A DNA stretch of 64,000 nucleotides, from assembly GCF_001476815.1 (NCBI RefSeq), contig NZ_LDSL01000030.1:62001-126000 (forward strand), read 5' to 3'. This DNA is from Pseudacidovorax intermedius. Lineage in GTDB: Bacteria; Pseudomonadota; Gammaproteobacteria; Burkholderiales; Burkholderiaceae_C. Made by a program: the position numbers and the translations under genes. Positions 15,808 to 25,473 of this stretch are shown one piece after another. The notes below the pieces were generated by a model. That model was not told where the DNA came from. It made no database searches and was given only the letters and a program-made list of their open reading frames with translations. Every line of letters starts with the position of its first letter. Within the stretch, counting starts at the first letter, position 1.

Positions 15808-17049
15808 ATGCAGTCCACGCAAGCGGCACCTGCCGGTGCCCATGACGATCATTGCGGCACGCTAGACGATGACGCCGGTCCTGCGGGCATTCATGGCGTC
15901 CTGGCGGCCGTACGCCGCCATCTGGGCATGGATGTGGCGTTCGTCTCGCGCTTCGAAACCGAGGACCGGGTGTTCGAGTACGTGGATGCGGGCCCCGGGG
16001 CGCCGATCCAGCAACAGCAGCGGCTGTCGCTCAACGAGGGTTATTGCCTGAAGGTGGTGCGCGGCGAACTGCCCGAATGCATCCCGGACACCTCCCAGGT
16101 GGAAGCCGCCCGAACCATTCCGCAGACCGACAGCGTGCCCATCGGCTCCCATCTGAGCGTGCCGGTGCGTCTGCCCGACGGCCGCATCTACGGCACCCTG
16201 TGCTGCTTCAGCTATCTGCCCAATCCCGCACTCGGCGAGCGGGAGATGCGCCTGATGCACGCCTTTGCGGAAGTGGTCGGCCTGCGCGTCGAAGAGCGCA
16301 CCGCGGCGCAGCGTGAGCGCCAGAACGTGGCGCGCGAGGTGCGCGATGCCATCGCGGCCGGTGCACCGCGCATCGTCTACCAGCCCGTCTACAGCATCGC
16401 CGAGCGGGCCGTGCGCGGCTTCGAATGCCTTTCACGATTCGACGTCGCGCCGAACCGTCCGCCGGACCAGTGGTTCCGCATCGCCGAGGAGGCGGGCGTG
16501 GGCATCGAACTGGAGTTGCGGGCCATCGAAAAGGCGCTCGAGAGCCTCAACGCCTTCCAGGGCCACTGCTCGCTGAGCGTGAACTGCTCGCCCGCACTCA
16601 TCCTGTCGGGCAAGCTGCAGCCCCTGCTGGAAGCCGTGGCAACGCCGTCCCGCATCACGCTGGAGATCACCGAGCACGCCATCGTGCAGGACTACGTCGC
16701 ACTGGCCACCGCCCTGGCGCCGCTGCGTGCGCTGGGCTGCTGCCTGGCGGTGGACGACGCCGGCGCCGGCTACGCCAGCATGCGCCACATCCTCAACCTC
16801 GCGCCCGAGATCATCAAGCTCGACATGAGCCTGACGCGCAACATCCACGACGACAGCAAGCGCCGCGCGCTGGCCAAGGGCCTGACCAGCTTCGCCCACG
16901 AGATCCACAGCCTGGTCATTGCCGAGGGTGTCGAATCGCAGGCCGAACTGGAGATGCTTCGGAACCTGGACGTGGACTGTGCCCAGGGCTACTTTCTGGC
17001 CCGGCCGCTGGGCCTGAAGGACGCCCTGGCCTTCAATCCGCAGGCCTGA
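15808..17049 (+). CDS. GAF-EAL cyclic-di-GMP phosphodiesterase
   Basis: The 413-residue cytosolic protein has an N-terminal GAF sensor (~25-165; YGTLCCFSY is a typical GAF strand) and a C-terminal EAL domain (~175-405). The EAL domain keeps the residues needed for c-di-GMP hydrolysis: E206 in ECLSRF, N259, E286, D316-D317 in VDDAGAGYAS, K337, E373 in IAEGVES and Q393. It is therefore predicted active, lowering c-di-GMP in response to a small ligand or redox cue at the GAF domain. It is monocistronic, with AAGGA before the ATG and two palindromes upstream. Confidence 0.9.
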   Translation: MQSTQAAPAGAHDDHCGTLDDDAGPAGIHGVLAAVRRHLGMDVAFVSRFETEDRVFEYVDAGPGAPIQQQQRLSLNEGYCLKVVRGELPECIPDTSQVEAARTIPQTDSVPIGSHLSVPVRLPDGRIYGTLCCFSYLPNPALGEREMRLMHAFAEVVGLRVEERTAAQRERQNVAREVRDAIAAGAPRIVYQPVYSIAERAVRGFECLSRFDVAPNRPPDQWFRIAEEAGVGIELELRAIEKALESLNAFQGHCSLSVNCSPALILSGKLQPLLEAVATPSRITLEITEHAIVQDYVALATALAPLRALGCCLAVDDAGAGYASMRHILNLAPEIIKLDMSLTRNIHDDSKRRALAKGLTSFAHEIHSLVIAEGVESQAELEMLRNLDVDCAQGYFLARPLGLKDALAFNPQA

Positions 17050-17150
17050 GAAGAAACACCCCCATCTCCTTCCAGGGGCGCACCCGGTGGTCCGGCGAAG
17101 CCGGCTCCGCGGGGCCGCGCATCGCCTGCTGCGCGACCCTGCGAACCCGC

Positions 17151-18689
17151 TCAGAGCAGCACGATGTCGTACTGCCCCTGCCCCATCGCCGATTCGGCCT
17201 GCAGCGAGATCGGCTTGCCGATGAAGTCCGACAGCCCGGCCAGGTGCTGGCTCTCCTCGTCAAGGAACAGCTCGATCACCGCCGGCGACGAGACGATGCG
17301 GAACTCGCGCGGCGTGAACTGGCGCGCCTCGCGCAGGATCTCGCGCAGCACTTCGTAGGCGACGGTGCGTGCCGTCTTCACGATGCCCTGGCCGCCACAG
17401 GCGACGCAGGGCTCGCACAGCATGTGGGCCAGCGATTCGCGGGTGCGCTTGCGCGTCATCTCCACCAGGCCCAGCTGCGAGAAGCCGCTCGCCGTGGTCT
17501 TGACGCGGTCGCGGCCCAGTTGTTTGCGCAGTTCGGCCAGCACCTGCTCGCGGTGGTCGGCGCGGCCCATGTCGATGAAATCGACGATCACAATGCCGCC
17601 TAGGTTGCGCAGCCGAAGCTGCCGCGCGATGCCCAGCGCGGCCTCCAGGTTGGTCTTGAAGACCGTGTCGTCGAAATTGCGGGCGCCGACGTAGGCGCCG
17701 GTGTTGACGTCGATGGTCGTCAGCGCCTCGGTCTGGTCGATCACCAGGTAGCCGCCAGACTTGAGATCCACCCGACGGCCCAGCGCGCGCACGATGTCCT
17801 CGTCGATGTTGAAGAGGTCGAAGATGGGCCGCTCGCCGGTGTAGAGCGTCAGCTTCTCGGCCGCCTTGGGCATGAATTCGCGGCCGAAGCGCAGCAGCGC
17901 GTCGAATTGCTCGCGCGAGTCGATGCGGATGCTCGTGATGTGGTCGTCCACCAGGTCGCGCAGCACGCGCTGCAGCAGGCTCAGGTCCTGGTGCAGCAGC
18001 GACACGGGCGGCATCTTGCCCGACCGTTCGTGGATGCGCGCCCAGGTCTTGCGCAGGTAGGCGATGTCCTCGGCCAGTTCGGTGTCGCTGGCGTCCTCGC
18101 CATTGGTGCGCAGGATGTAACCGCCGTGCTCGCGCGGCGCCATGCCGGGCACGGCCTCGGCCTTCACCGCCGCATCGGCGAGCGTCTGCACGCGCTGGCG
18201 CAGCGCATCGCGCTGGTCCGGCGGAATCTTCTGCGAGACGCCGATGTGGTTGTCCTGCGGCAGGAAGACCAGCATGCGCCCGGCGATGCTGATCTGCGTG
18301 GACAGCCGCGCGCCCTTGGTGCCGATCGGGTCCTTGATCACCTGCACCAGCAGCGACTGCCCTTCGAACACCTGGCGCTCGATGGGCACGACTGACTGCG
18401 GCGGCCGGCCGTCGGCGGTGGGGCGCGTTTCGGCACCCGGCGCGGCGCGCGAGCCCGGCGTGTACGGCGCCACCAGGTCCGCCACGTGCAGGAAGGCGGT
18501 GCGCTCGAGCCCGATGTCGATGAAGGCCGACTGCATGCCGGGCAGCACGCGCGACACCTTGCCCAGGTAGATGTTGCCGACCAGGCCGCGCTCCAGCGTG
18601 CGTTCGACGTGCAGCTCCTGCACGGCACCGTGCTCGACGACGGCGACGCGGGTCTCCTGAGGGGCCCAGTTGATGAGGATTTCCTGCAT
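17151..18689 (-). CDS. rng: Ribonuclease G
   Basis: The 512-residue endonuclease matures the 5' end of 16S rRNA and decays some mRNAs. It opens with MQEILINWAPQETRVAVVEHG, followed by the S1-like region (GNIYLGKVSRVLPGMQSAFIDIG) and the RNase E/G catalytic core with VDFIDMGRADHRE and a DVNTGAYVG segment. The zinc-link cysteines (CEPCVACGG) follow. It lacks the long C-terminal scaffold of RNase E. It is the last gene of the yebC-to-rng operon, 18 bases after maf; the maf-rng pairing is widespread. Confidence 0.95.
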   Translation of the reverse strand: MQEILINWAPQETRVAVVEHGAVQELHVERTLERGLVGNIYLGKVSRVLPGMQSAFIDIGLERTAFLHVADLVAPYTPGSRAAPGAETRPTADGRPPQSVVPIERQVFEGQSLLVQVIKDPIGTKGARLSTQISIAGRMLVFLPQDNHIGVSQKIPPDQRDALRQRVQTLADAAVKAEAVPGMAPREHGGYILRTNGEDASDTELAEDIAYLRKTWARIHERSGKMPPVSLLHQDLSLLQRVLRDLVDDHITSIRIDSREQFDALLRFGREFMPKAAEKLTLYTGERPIFDLFNIDEDIVRALGRRVDLKSGGYLVIDQTEALTTIDVNTGAYVGARNFDDTVFKTNLEAALGIARQLRLRNLGGIVIVDFIDMGRADHREQVLAELRKQLGRDRVKTTASGFSQLGLVEMTRKRTRESLAHMLCEPCVACGGQGIVKTARTVAYEVLREILREARQFTPREFRIVSSPAVIELFLDEESQHLAGLSDFIGKPISLQAESAMGQGQYDIVLL

Positions 18690-18707
18690 GGCTTCGCGCT
18701 TCGACCT

Positions 18708-19325
18708 TTAGGGGATGCGCCAACCGGCCTGCCGCAGGAGTTGCGCAGTCTCGAAAGTCGGCAGGCCCATGATGCCCGAGTGGCTGCCGGCGATGTGGGC
18801 GACCAACGCACTCCCCAGCCCCTGGATCGCGTAGGCGCCGGCCTTGCCCATGGGCTCGCCGGACGCGACGTAGGCCGCGATCTGGCTGGTCGCTAACGGC
18901 GCGAAACGCACGCGCGAGACGCTGAGCGCCGCCAGCCGCCGGCGTCCGGCCTGCACGGCGACTGCCGTCATCACGCGGTGGGTGCGGCCCGACAGCGCCG
19001 CCAGCATGCGCCGCGCATCGGCCGCATCGGCCGGCTTGCCCAGGATGGCACCGCCCAGTGCCACGGTCGTGTCGGCGCACAGCACCGGTGCTGGCGGCAG
19101 CCCGCGGCGCTCGAGCCGTGCCACGGCCGCGTCGAGCTTGAGGCCGGTCACCCGCTGCACGTAAGCCGCCGCGGCCTCGCGCGGCAGTGGCGCTTCCAGC
19201 GATTCGGCATCCTCGTCGGCATCGGCCAGCAGCGGCCGGTGCGGCACCTGCAGCAGGTCGAGCAGCTGGGCACGGCGCGGGCTCTGGGAGGCGAGGTAGA
19301 GGAAGTCGGCGCGGGTCTTATTCAC
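18708..19325 (-). CDS. maf: Maf-like nucleoside triphosphate pyrophosphatase
   Basis: The 205-residue house-cleaning enzyme hydrolyses non-canonical or excess NTPs (dTTP/UTP-type members). Motifs are [15 protein letters not shown] near the start, a central ADTTVALGG and GKP, and the closing [10 protein letters not shown]. The GTG at 19325 is preferred because it overlaps the end of rlmH by eight bases; an upstream in-frame start would extend well into rlmH. The name reflects an older link with septum formation. Confidence 0.9.
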   Translation of the reverse strand: MNKTRADFLYLASQSPRRAQLLDLLQVPHRPLLADADEDAESLEAPLPREAAAAYVQRVTGLKLDAAVARLERRGLPPAPVLCADTTVALGGAILGKPADAADARRMLAALSGRTHRVMTAVAVQAGRRRLAALSVSRVRFAPLATSQIAAYVASGEPMGKAGAYAIQGLGSALVAHIAGSHSGIMGLPTFETAQLLRQAGWRIP

Positions 19326-19785
19326 GGTGGTACGGATGGCCGGCGTTGACCGACCAGGCACGGTAGAGCTGCTCGACCAGCAGCACGCGCGCCATGGCGT
19401 GCGGCAGCGTCAGGTCGGACAGGCGGATGCGTTCATGGGCCGCCGCCTTGAAGGCGGGATCGAGCCCGTCGGGCCCGCCGATCACCAGCGCGACGTCGTC
19501 GCCTTCCCCCTGCCAGAAGGACAGGCGGGCGGCCAGGGCCTTGGTCGTGAGCGCCGTGCCCCGCTCGTCGAGCACGACGATGCGCATGCCGCGCGCAATG
19601 GCGGCCTCGATGCGCTCGCGCTCGGCGGCATACAGGGTCTCGAGCGACTTGGAGCCGCGCGGCTCGGTCTTGACCGCCTTGAGCTCCAGCTTGAGCTCGG
19701 GCGGGAAGCGCTTGGCGTAATCGTCCCAGGCGGTCTGCGCCCAGTCGGGCATGCGCTGCCCGACGGCGACCACCAGCAGCCTCAT
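19318..19785 (-). CDS. rlmH: 23S rRNA (pseudouridine1915-N3)-methyltransferase
   Basis: The 155-residue SPOUT-class methyltransferase modifies helix 69 of 70S ribosomes with S-adenosylmethionine. It has [30 protein letters not shown], the cofactor-knot loop [10 protein letters not shown] and [22 protein letters not shown], all typical of the family, and the normal length. Its ATG overlaps the rsfS stop (ATGA), the usual rsfS-rlmH arrangement. Confidence 0.96.
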   Translation of the reverse strand: MRLLVVAVGQRMPDWAQTAWDDYAKRFPPELKLELKAVKTEPRGSKSLETLYAAERERIEAAIARGMRIVVLDERGTALTTKALAARLSFWQGEGDDVALVIGGPDGLDPAFKAAAHERIRLSDLTLPHAMARVLLVEQLYRAWSVNAGHPYHRE

Positions 19786-20453
19786 GCCTTCTTGCGGGCC
19801 GGTGCCTTCTTGGCCGCCGCCTTGCGGGCCGGGGCGTTCACGACCACCTTCTTGGGTGCGGCCTTCTTGGTGGCGGGCTTGCGGGCGGTCTTGGCGGCGG
19901 CGCCGCCCGCGGTCTTGCGTGCCGGCGCCTTGGGTGCCGCCGGCCTGGACGAAGACTTCTTCGCCGCCGGCTTGCGGGCGGCCGGTGCCGCGGCCTCGGC
20001 GCTGCCGCCGGCGGCACGCTTGCGCGGCGCCTTCCTGGCGGCCGGTGCATCCGGCTCGGACGCGGTGCGGGCCGAGGGCTTGGGAGCGCCGAACTTCACC
20101 CGCACCGGCTTGTCGCCCCAGATTTCTTCCAGGTGGTAGTAGGCGCGGATGTTGGGCTGCATGATGTGGGCCACGGCGGGGCCGCAGTCCACGATGATCC
20201 ATTCGCCGTTGTCCTCGCCCTCGATGCGCGGCTTGCCGAAGCCGGCTTCCTTGACGGCCTCGCGCACGCTGGCGGCAAGGGCCTTGGTCTGGCGGTTCGA
20301 GGAGCCGGAGGCCACGATCACCCGCTCGAACAGCGGTGACAGGTGCTCCGTGTTGAAGACCTGGATGTCCTGGGCCTTGACGTCCTCGAGGCCATCGACG
20401 ATGGCCCGCTGGAGTTTCTGGATGTCTTTCTTGGCGGAGGCGTCAGTGCTCAT
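19782..20453 (-). CDS. rsfS: Ribosome silencing factor RsfS with Ala/Lys-rich tail
   Basis: The first ~110 residues are a normal RsfS domain ([61 protein letters not shown]). It binds L14/uL14 and blocks subunit joining in stationary phase. The other ~110 residues are a low-complexity tail of Ala, Lys, Arg and Pro with KKAAPKK- and ARKPAAKK-type units, like histone H1 or AlgP tails. E. coli RsfS has only 105 residues. The ATG at 20453 is chosen by the conserved domain; it overlaps nadD by 11 bases. Confidence 0.93.
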   Translation of the reverse strand: MSTDASAKKDIQKLQRAIVDGLEDVKAQDIQVFNTEHLSPLFERVIVASGSSNRQTKALAASVREAVKEAGFGKPRIEGEDNGEWIIVDCGPAVAHIMQPNIRAYYHLEEIWGDKPVRVKFGAPKPSARTASEPDAPAARKAPRKRAAGGSAEAAAPAARKPAAKKSSSRPAAPKAPARKTAGGAAAKTARKPATKKAAPKKVVVNAPARKAAAKKAPARKKA

Positions 20454-21069
20454 CAGGCTGGCGGTAGAGGTGGTGTTGGTCAATATAGCGCGCGACGGCA
20501 GGGGGAACCAGCGCCGCCACATCCTGCCGCTGCGCGGCGCGCTGGCGGATGTCGGTGGCACTGGTGTCTGCCGGCGCGAGGCGCAGGGATTCGAAGCGCG
20601 CCCCCGCCGGCAGGTCCGGCAGGCTGTTCGGGTCGAAGGCGATGGCATGGCCGGCGTCGTCCAGACGTTCGGCCACCGCCACCACGGCCAGCTGCAGGAT
20701 CTGCCGCCAGCCGTGCCAGGTGGGCAAAGCCGCCGCCTGGTCGGTGCCGAGCATCAGCACGAATTCGGTGCCAGGCTGCTCGGCCCGCAATTCTCGCAGG
20801 GTGTCGAGGGTGTAGGTCGGGCCGCTGCGCAAGGTCTCGCGCGCGTCGACCACGACCGGACCCAGGGACTCGAACGCCAGCCGGGCCATGGCCACGCGGT
20901 GAACGGCATCGCTCAACGTACGGGCCTTGTGCCAGGCGTGGCCGGTCGGCAGCACCCGCAGTTCGCGCAGGCGCAGCTGGGCCAGGGCGGCGCGCACCAG
21001 CGCCACATGCGTGTTGTGCGGCGGATCGAAGGCGCCGCCGAACAGGCCCACGCGGGGTGTCACAGCCAT
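20443..21069 (-). CDS. nadD: Nicotinate-nucleotide adenylyltransferase
   Basis: The 208-residue enzyme adenylates nicotinate mononucleotide in NAD synthesis. It has [15 protein letters not shown] (nucleotidyltransferase GxFDPxHxxH-type motif), [24 protein letters not shown] and the closing TSATDIRQR (ISSTxIR-type). The ATG at 21069 overlaps the hemF stop by 10 bases; a GTG two codons later would give an overlap of only four. The nadD-rsfS-rlmH order is conserved in proteobacteria. Confidence 0.95.
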   Translation of the reverse strand: MAVTPRVGLFGGAFDPPHNTHVALVRAALAQLRLRELRVLPTGHAWHKARTLSDAVHRVAMARLAFESLGPVVVDARETLRSGPTYTLDTLRELRAEQPGTEFVLMLGTDQAAALPTWHGWRQILQLAVVAVAERLDDAGHAIAFDPNSLPDLPAGARFESLRLAPADTSATDIRQRAAQRQDVAALVPPAVARYIDQHHLYRQPDEH

Positions 21070-21974
21070 TCGCGGCGCGGCAGGAAGTCGGTGTAGAGCC
21101 GTGCCTCGGGCGTGCCCGGCGCCTCCTCGCGACGGTAGGCCCAGCTGGCCTGCGGCGGCATGGACAGCAGGATGGACTCCGTGCGACCGCCCGATTGCAG
21201 GCCGAAATGCGTGCCCCGGTCCCACACCAGGTTGAACTCGACGTAGCGCCCCCGGCGGTAGAGCTGGAAGTCGCGCTCGCGCGAGCCCCACGGCAGGGCG
21301 CGCCGGCGCGCCACGATGGGCAGGTAGGCCGGCAGAAAGGCATCGCCCACCGCCTGCAACATGCCGAAGCTGCGCTCGACGCCGAGTTCGGAGAAGTCGT
21401 CGAAGAAGATGCCGCCGATGCCGCGCTGCTCACCGCGGTGTTTCAGGCAGAAGTAGTCGTCGCACCAGGCCTTGAAGCGCGGGTACTTGTCGTCGCCGAA
21501 CGGTGCGAGCGCGTCGCGGCAGCTGCGGTGGAAATGCACCGCGTCCTCCTCGAAGCCGTAGTACGGCGTCAGGTCCATGCCGCCGCCGAACCAGCACACC
21601 GGCTCGGCACCGGCCGGCAGCGCGGCAATCATGCGCACGTTCATGTGCACGGTCGGCACGAAGGGATTGCGGGGGTGGAACACCAGCGAGACGCCCATGG
21701 CCTCGAAGGGCGCACCCGCCAGTTCGGGCCGGTGCTGGGTGGCCGAGGGCGGCAGGCGCGGCCCGCTCACCTGCGAGAAGCCGCAGCCGGCCCGCTCGAA
21801 CAACTCGCCGCCTTCGAGGATGCAGGTCAGGCCCTCGCCCTGCAGTGGCTCGCCCGGCGACTTCTGCCAGGCATCGCGCACCGCACGGCCCCCGTCGGCC
21901 GATTCGACGGCCTCGACGATGCGCGCCTGCAGGCCGCGCAGCCAGTCGCCGACCGCCTGCGGCCGCAGCGCCAT
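21060..21974 (-). CDS. hemF: Oxygen-dependent coproporphyrinogen III oxidase
   Basis: The 304-residue cytosolic enzyme makes two oxidative decarboxylations of coproporphyrinogen III in haem synthesis. Motifs are [52 protein letters not shown] and [20 protein letters not shown], which cover the whole active site. The start ATG shares one base with the purD stop (TGATG). Use of the O2-dependent enzyme fits an aerobic organism. Confidence 0.97.
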   Translation of the reverse strand: MALRPQAVGDWLRGLQARIVEAVESADGGRAVRDAWQKSPGEPLQGEGLTCILEGGELFERAGCGFSQVSGPRLPPSATQHRPELAGAPFEAMGVSLVFHPRNPFVPTVHMNVRMIAALPAGAEPVCWFGGGMDLTPYYGFEEDAVHFHRSCRDALAPFGDDKYPRFKAWCDDYFCLKHRGEQRGIGGIFFDDFSELGVERSFGMLQAVGDAFLPAYLPIVARRRALPWGSRERDFQLYRRGRYVEFNLVWDRGTHFGLQSGGRTESILLSMPPQASWAYRREEAPGTPEARLYTDFLPRREWL

Positions 21975-23269
21975 CAGGCGCCCTGCCCGCGCGCGGGCAC
22001 GGCCCGGTGGCCGATGTCGCGCCGGTACTGCACGCCGTCGAAGCGCACCTGCGCCGCCACCTCGTAGGCGCGCTGTTGCGCCAGCTTGACGTTGTCGGCC
22101 AGCACGGTCACGCACATCACGCGGCCGCCGCTGGTGACGAGCTTGCCGTCCTGCAGGGCGGTGCCGGCATGGAAGACCACGGCGTCCGGCGCCTCCGCGG
22201 GCACGCCGCTGATGGCGTCGCCCTTGCGCGGATCCAGCGGATAGCCATGGGCGGCCAGCACCACGCCGAGGGCGGTGCGGCGGTCCCACTCCAGCTCCAC
22301 CTGGTCCAGCGTGCCGTCGGTGGCATGCCAGAGCAGGTCGAACAGGTCGGACTTGAGGCGCATCATGATCGGTTGCGTCTCGGGGTCGCCCATGCGGCAG
22401 TTGAATTCGAGCGTCTTGGGATGGCCGGCGGCGTCGATCATCAGGCCGGCGTAGAGGAAGCCGGTGTATGGGATGCCGTCGCGCTCCATGCCGCGGATGG
22501 TGGGCAGGATGATCTCGCGCATCACCCGCGCATGCACCTCGGCCGTGACTACCGGGGCGGGCGAATAGGCGCCCATGCCGCCGGTGTTGGGGCCGTTGTC
22601 GCCGTCGAGCAGGCGCTTGTGGTCCTGGCTGGTGGCCAGGGCCGCGACGTTCCTGCCGTCGCACAGCACGATGAAGCTGGCTTCCTCGCCGGCAAGGAAT
22701 TCCTCGATCACCACGCGCGCGCCGCCCTCGTTGTGGCTGATGCCCAGCTTGTTGTCGAGCAGCATGAAGTCGATGGCCTCGTGCGCCTCGGCCAGCGACG
22801 TGGCCACGACGACGCCCTTGCCTGCCGCCAGGCCGTCGGCCTTGATGACGATGGGCGCGCCTTTGGCGTCCACATAGGCGTGGGCGGCCGTGGCGTCGGT
22901 GAAGGTCTCGTACTCCGCGGTGGGAATCTTGTGGCGCTTCATGAAGGCCTTGGAGAAGGCCTTGGAGCTCTCGAGCTGCGCGGCCGCCTTGGTCGGGCCG
23001 AAGATGCGCAAGCCGTGGTCGCGGAATTCGTCGACCACGCCGGCCGCGAGCGGACCTTCGGGGCCGACCACCGTCAACGCGATCTTTTCCTGCTGCGCCC
23101 ATTCGCGCAGCGCGACGGGGTCGGTGTGCGGCACCTGCACGAAGCGCTTGTCCAGCGCCGTGCCGCCATTGCCCGGCGCCACGTAGACGCGGGTGATGCG
23201 CTCGGAATGCGCCAGGCGCCAGGCCAGCGCATGCTCACGCCCGCCGCCGCCGATGACCAGAACCTTCAT
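21974..23269 (-). CDS. purD: Phosphoribosylamine-glycine ligase
   Basis: The 431-residue ATP-grasp enzyme joins phosphoribosylamine and glycine in purine synthesis. It starts [19 protein letters not shown] and contains [34 protein letters not shown] and [12 protein letters not shown], then [13 protein letters not shown], the metal- and substrate-binding segments. Length equals the family norm. It overlaps yebC by one base and is followed directly by hemF. Confidence 0.97.
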   Translation of the reverse strand: MKVLVIGGGGREHALAWRLAHSERITRVYVAPGNGGTALDKRFVQVPHTDPVALREWAQQEKIALTVVGPEGPLAAGVVDEFRDHGLRIFGPTKAAAQLESSKAFSKAFMKRHKIPTAEYETFTDATAAHAYVDAKGAPIVIKADGLAAGKGVVVATSLAEAHEAIDFMLLDNKLGISHNEGGARVVIEEFLAGEEASFIVLCDGRNVAALATSQDHKRLLDGDNGPNTGGMGAYSPAPVVTAEVHARVMREIILPTIRGMERDGIPYTGFLYAGLMIDAAGHPKTLEFNCRMGDPETQPIMMRLKSDLFDLLWHATDGTLDQVELEWDRRTALGVVLAAHGYPLDPRKGDAISGVPAEAPDAVVFHAGTALQDGKLVTSGGRVMCVTVLADNVKLAQQRAYEVAAQVRFDGVQYRRDIGHRAVPARGQGA

Positions 23270-24000
23270 CAGTAGGCCTCCGCGATCGCCGCGTTGTGGT
23301 ACACCTCCTGGACGTCGTCCAGGTCTTCGAGCATGTCCAGCAGCTTCTGCATGCGGACGCCGTCCTCGCCGGCCAGGTCGATCATGTTCTCGGCGCGCAT
23401 GGTCACTTCCGCCAGTTCGGGCTTGAGGCCGGCGGCTTCCAGCGCGTTCTTGACGGCCTCGAATTCGGCCGGTGCCGTCAGCACCTCGATGGCGCCGTCG
23501 TCGTCGGTCACCACATCGTCGGCGCCGGCTTCGAGGGCCACTTCCATAACCTTGTCCTCGTCCGTGCCGGGCGCGAAGAGGATCTGGCCGCAGTGCTTGA
23601 ACTGGAAGGCCACCGAGCCTTCGGTGCCCATGTTGCCGCCGTACTTGGCGAACATGTGGCGCACCTCGGCCACCGTGCGCACGCGGTTGTCGGTCATGGT
23701 GTCCACGATGATGGCGGCGCCGCCAATACCGTAACCTTCGTAACGGATTTCTTCGTACTGCACGCCTTCGAGGTTGCCGGTGGCCTTGTCGATGTTGCGT
23801 TTGATGGTGTCGGCGGGCATGTTGGCCGCCTTGGCCTTGTCCACCGCCAGGCGCAGGCGCGGATTGGCCGCCAGGTCACCGCCGCCGGTACGCGCGGCCA
23901 CCATGATTTCGCGGATGACGCGCGTCCAGATCTTGCCGCGCTTCTCGTCCTGCCGGCCCTTTCTGTGTTGAATGTTTGCCCACTTGCTGTGTCCGGCCAT
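23269..24000 (-). CDS. yebC: YebC/PmpR family protein
   Basis: The 243-residue protein begins [25 protein letters not shown], the hallmark of the YebC/TACO1 family, and has [23 protein letters not shown] and [14 protein letters not shown]. Family members have been described as DNA-binding regulators and, more recently, as factors helping ribosomes through difficult stretches; the role here is not settled by sequence. It is the first gene of the eight-gene operon running to rng. Confidence 0.95.
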   Translation of the reverse strand: MAGHSKWANIQHRKGRQDEKRGKIWTRVIREIMVAARTGGGDLAANPRLRLAVDKAKAANMPADTIKRNIDKATGNLEGVQYEEIRYEGYGIGGAAIIVDTMTDNRVRTVAEVRHMFAKYGGNMGTEGSVAFQFKHCGQILFAPGTDEDKVMEVALEAGADDVVTDDDGAIEVLTAPAEFEAVKNALEAAGLKPELAEVTMRAENMIDLAGEDGVRMQKLLDMLEDLDDVQEVYHNAAIAEAY

Positions 24001-24120
24001 GACCTGGTGCTCGCGTTTCTTTGTCTGTCGTTGACGGGGTGCGCAATTTTACCTTCCGGTCCGGCCGGCGCTTCCCGCGGACGGCATACTCCGCGTTTTA
24101 AAAAAACACAGAAGAACTCC

Positions 24121-25473
24121 GTGAGCACCGAATCCCCCTCCCCCACGATGCCGCACGCCGAAGCCTGCGACGTGTTCGTGATCGGCGGCGGACCGGCCGG
24201 CGCCACCATCGCGACGCTGCTGGCACGCCAGGGCCGCCGGGTGGTGATGGCCGAGAAGGCCCACCATCCGCGCTTCCACATCGGCGAATCGCTGTTGCCC
24301 GCCAACGTCGCGCTGTTCGACGCGCTGGGCGTGCGCGAGCAGGTCGAGCGCGTGGGCATGGCCAAGTGGGGCGCGGAGTTCGTCTCGCAGGAGCACGGCC
24401 GCAGCGTGCGCCTCGGCTTCGCCGAGGGCTGGAACAAGCAGCTCACCCACGCCTGGCAGGTGCGCCGTGCCGACCTGGACGAGATCCTGTTCCGCCACGC
24501 CGCGCAGGAAGGCGCCACCGCGCTCGAAGGCTGCCGCGTGCGCGACGTGGCCATGGATGCCGAGGGCGCGACGATCACCGCCACGCTGGACGACGGCGCC
24601 ACCCGCCAGTGGCGGGCGCGCTTCGTGGTCGACGCCTCGGGGCGCGACACCTTCATGGCCAATCGGCTCAAGTCCAAGGTCAAGAACCCGCGCCACAACA
24701 GCTCGGCGCTGTTCGGCCACTTCCGCAATGCCTGGCGGGCCGAAGGCGAGTACGAGGGCTACATCACCATCTTCTGGTTCAAGCACGGCTGGTTCTGGTA
24801 CATCCCGCTGGCCGACGGCACGGTGAGCGTGGGTGCGGTGTGCTGGCCCTACTACCTCAAATCGCGCGACAAGCCGCTCAAGGACTTCTTCGCGGACACC
24901 ATCGCGATGAGCCCCGAACTGGCTGAGCGCCTCAAGGACGCCCAACTGGTCGACGACGCCGTCTACGCCACCGGCAACTATTCGTACAGCGGCACCCACT
25001 GCACGGGCGAGCGCTACCTGATGCTGGGCGATGCCTTCACCTTCATCGACCCGGTGTTCTCCTCCGGCGTGTACCTGGCCATGCACAACGCCTTCCGGGG
25101 CGCCGACCTGGTGGCCACCGCACTCGACGAACCGCGGCGCATGCCCGCGGCCCGCCGCGCCTTCGAGCGCTACATGCGCCGCGGCCCGCGCGAGTTCTCG
25201 TGGTTCATCTTCCGCGTCACCAACCCGACGATGCGCGACTTCTTCATGTACCCGCAGAACCCCTTCCGCGTGAAGGAGGCGCTGATGTCGCTGCTGGCCG
25301 GCGACATCCACGACGGCACGCCGATCTGGCGTTCGCTGCGCGTGCTCAAGACGATGTACTACGGCGTGTCGGCAGCGCATCCGCGTCGCAGCTGGCAGGC
25401 CTGGCTGCGGCGGCGCCGCAACGTGCGCGACCTGGGCCCGCTCAAGGGCGAGAACGTGCTCGAGAACCGATGA
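24121..25473 (+). CDS. Flavin-dependent halogenase-like oxidoreductase
   Basis: The 450-residue protein has a Rossmann FAD loop (GGGPAGATIATLLA, ~22-35) and the WxWxIP signature (WFWYIP, W224-P229) that marks flavin-dependent halogenases. It also has a Lys in KWGAEF (K82), where halogenases place their catalytic lysine. GDAFTFIDPVFSSGV is the second FAD/tunnel motif. These would use FADH2, O2 and halide to halogenate an aromatic ring; some relatives with the same motifs act as hydroxylases. GTG at 24121 is taken as start, with ATG at 24148 as alternative. It is transcribed divergently from yebC and overlaps the chorismatase (ATGA), so it heads the pigment-like cassette. Confidence 0.8.
   Translation: MSTESPSPTMPHAEACDVFVIGGGPAGATIATLLARQGRRVVMAEKAHHPRFHIGESLLPANVALFDALGVREQVERVGMAKWGAEFVSQEHGRSVRLGFAEGWNKQLTHAWQVRRADLDEILFRHAAQEGATALEGCRVRDVAMDAEGATITATLDDGATRQWRARFVVDASGRDTFMANRLKSKVKNPRHNSSALFGHFRNAWRAEGEYEGYITIFWFKHGWFWYIPLADGTVSVGAVCWPYYLKSRDKPLKDFFADTIAMSPELAERLKDAQLVDDAVYATGNYSYSGTHCTGERYLMLGDAFTFIDPVFSSGVYLAMHNAFRGADLVATALDEPRRMPAARRAFERYMRRGPREFSWFIFRVTNPTMRDFFMYPQNPFRVKEALMSLLAGDIHDGTPIWRSLRVLKTMYYGVSAAHPRRSWQAWLRRRRNVRDLGPLKGENVLENR

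Noticed and set aside
17080-17125. CCGGC-GAA-GCCGG hairpin between the GAF-EAL gene and rng as a terminator
   Set aside because: The stem is only 5 bp and no T run follows on either strand, so support is weak.
21060-23102. A 680-codon frame covering hemF and the antiparallel phase of purD
   Set aside because: Only the last 304 codons (from ATG 21974) match HemF; the rest is a different reading frame of purD.
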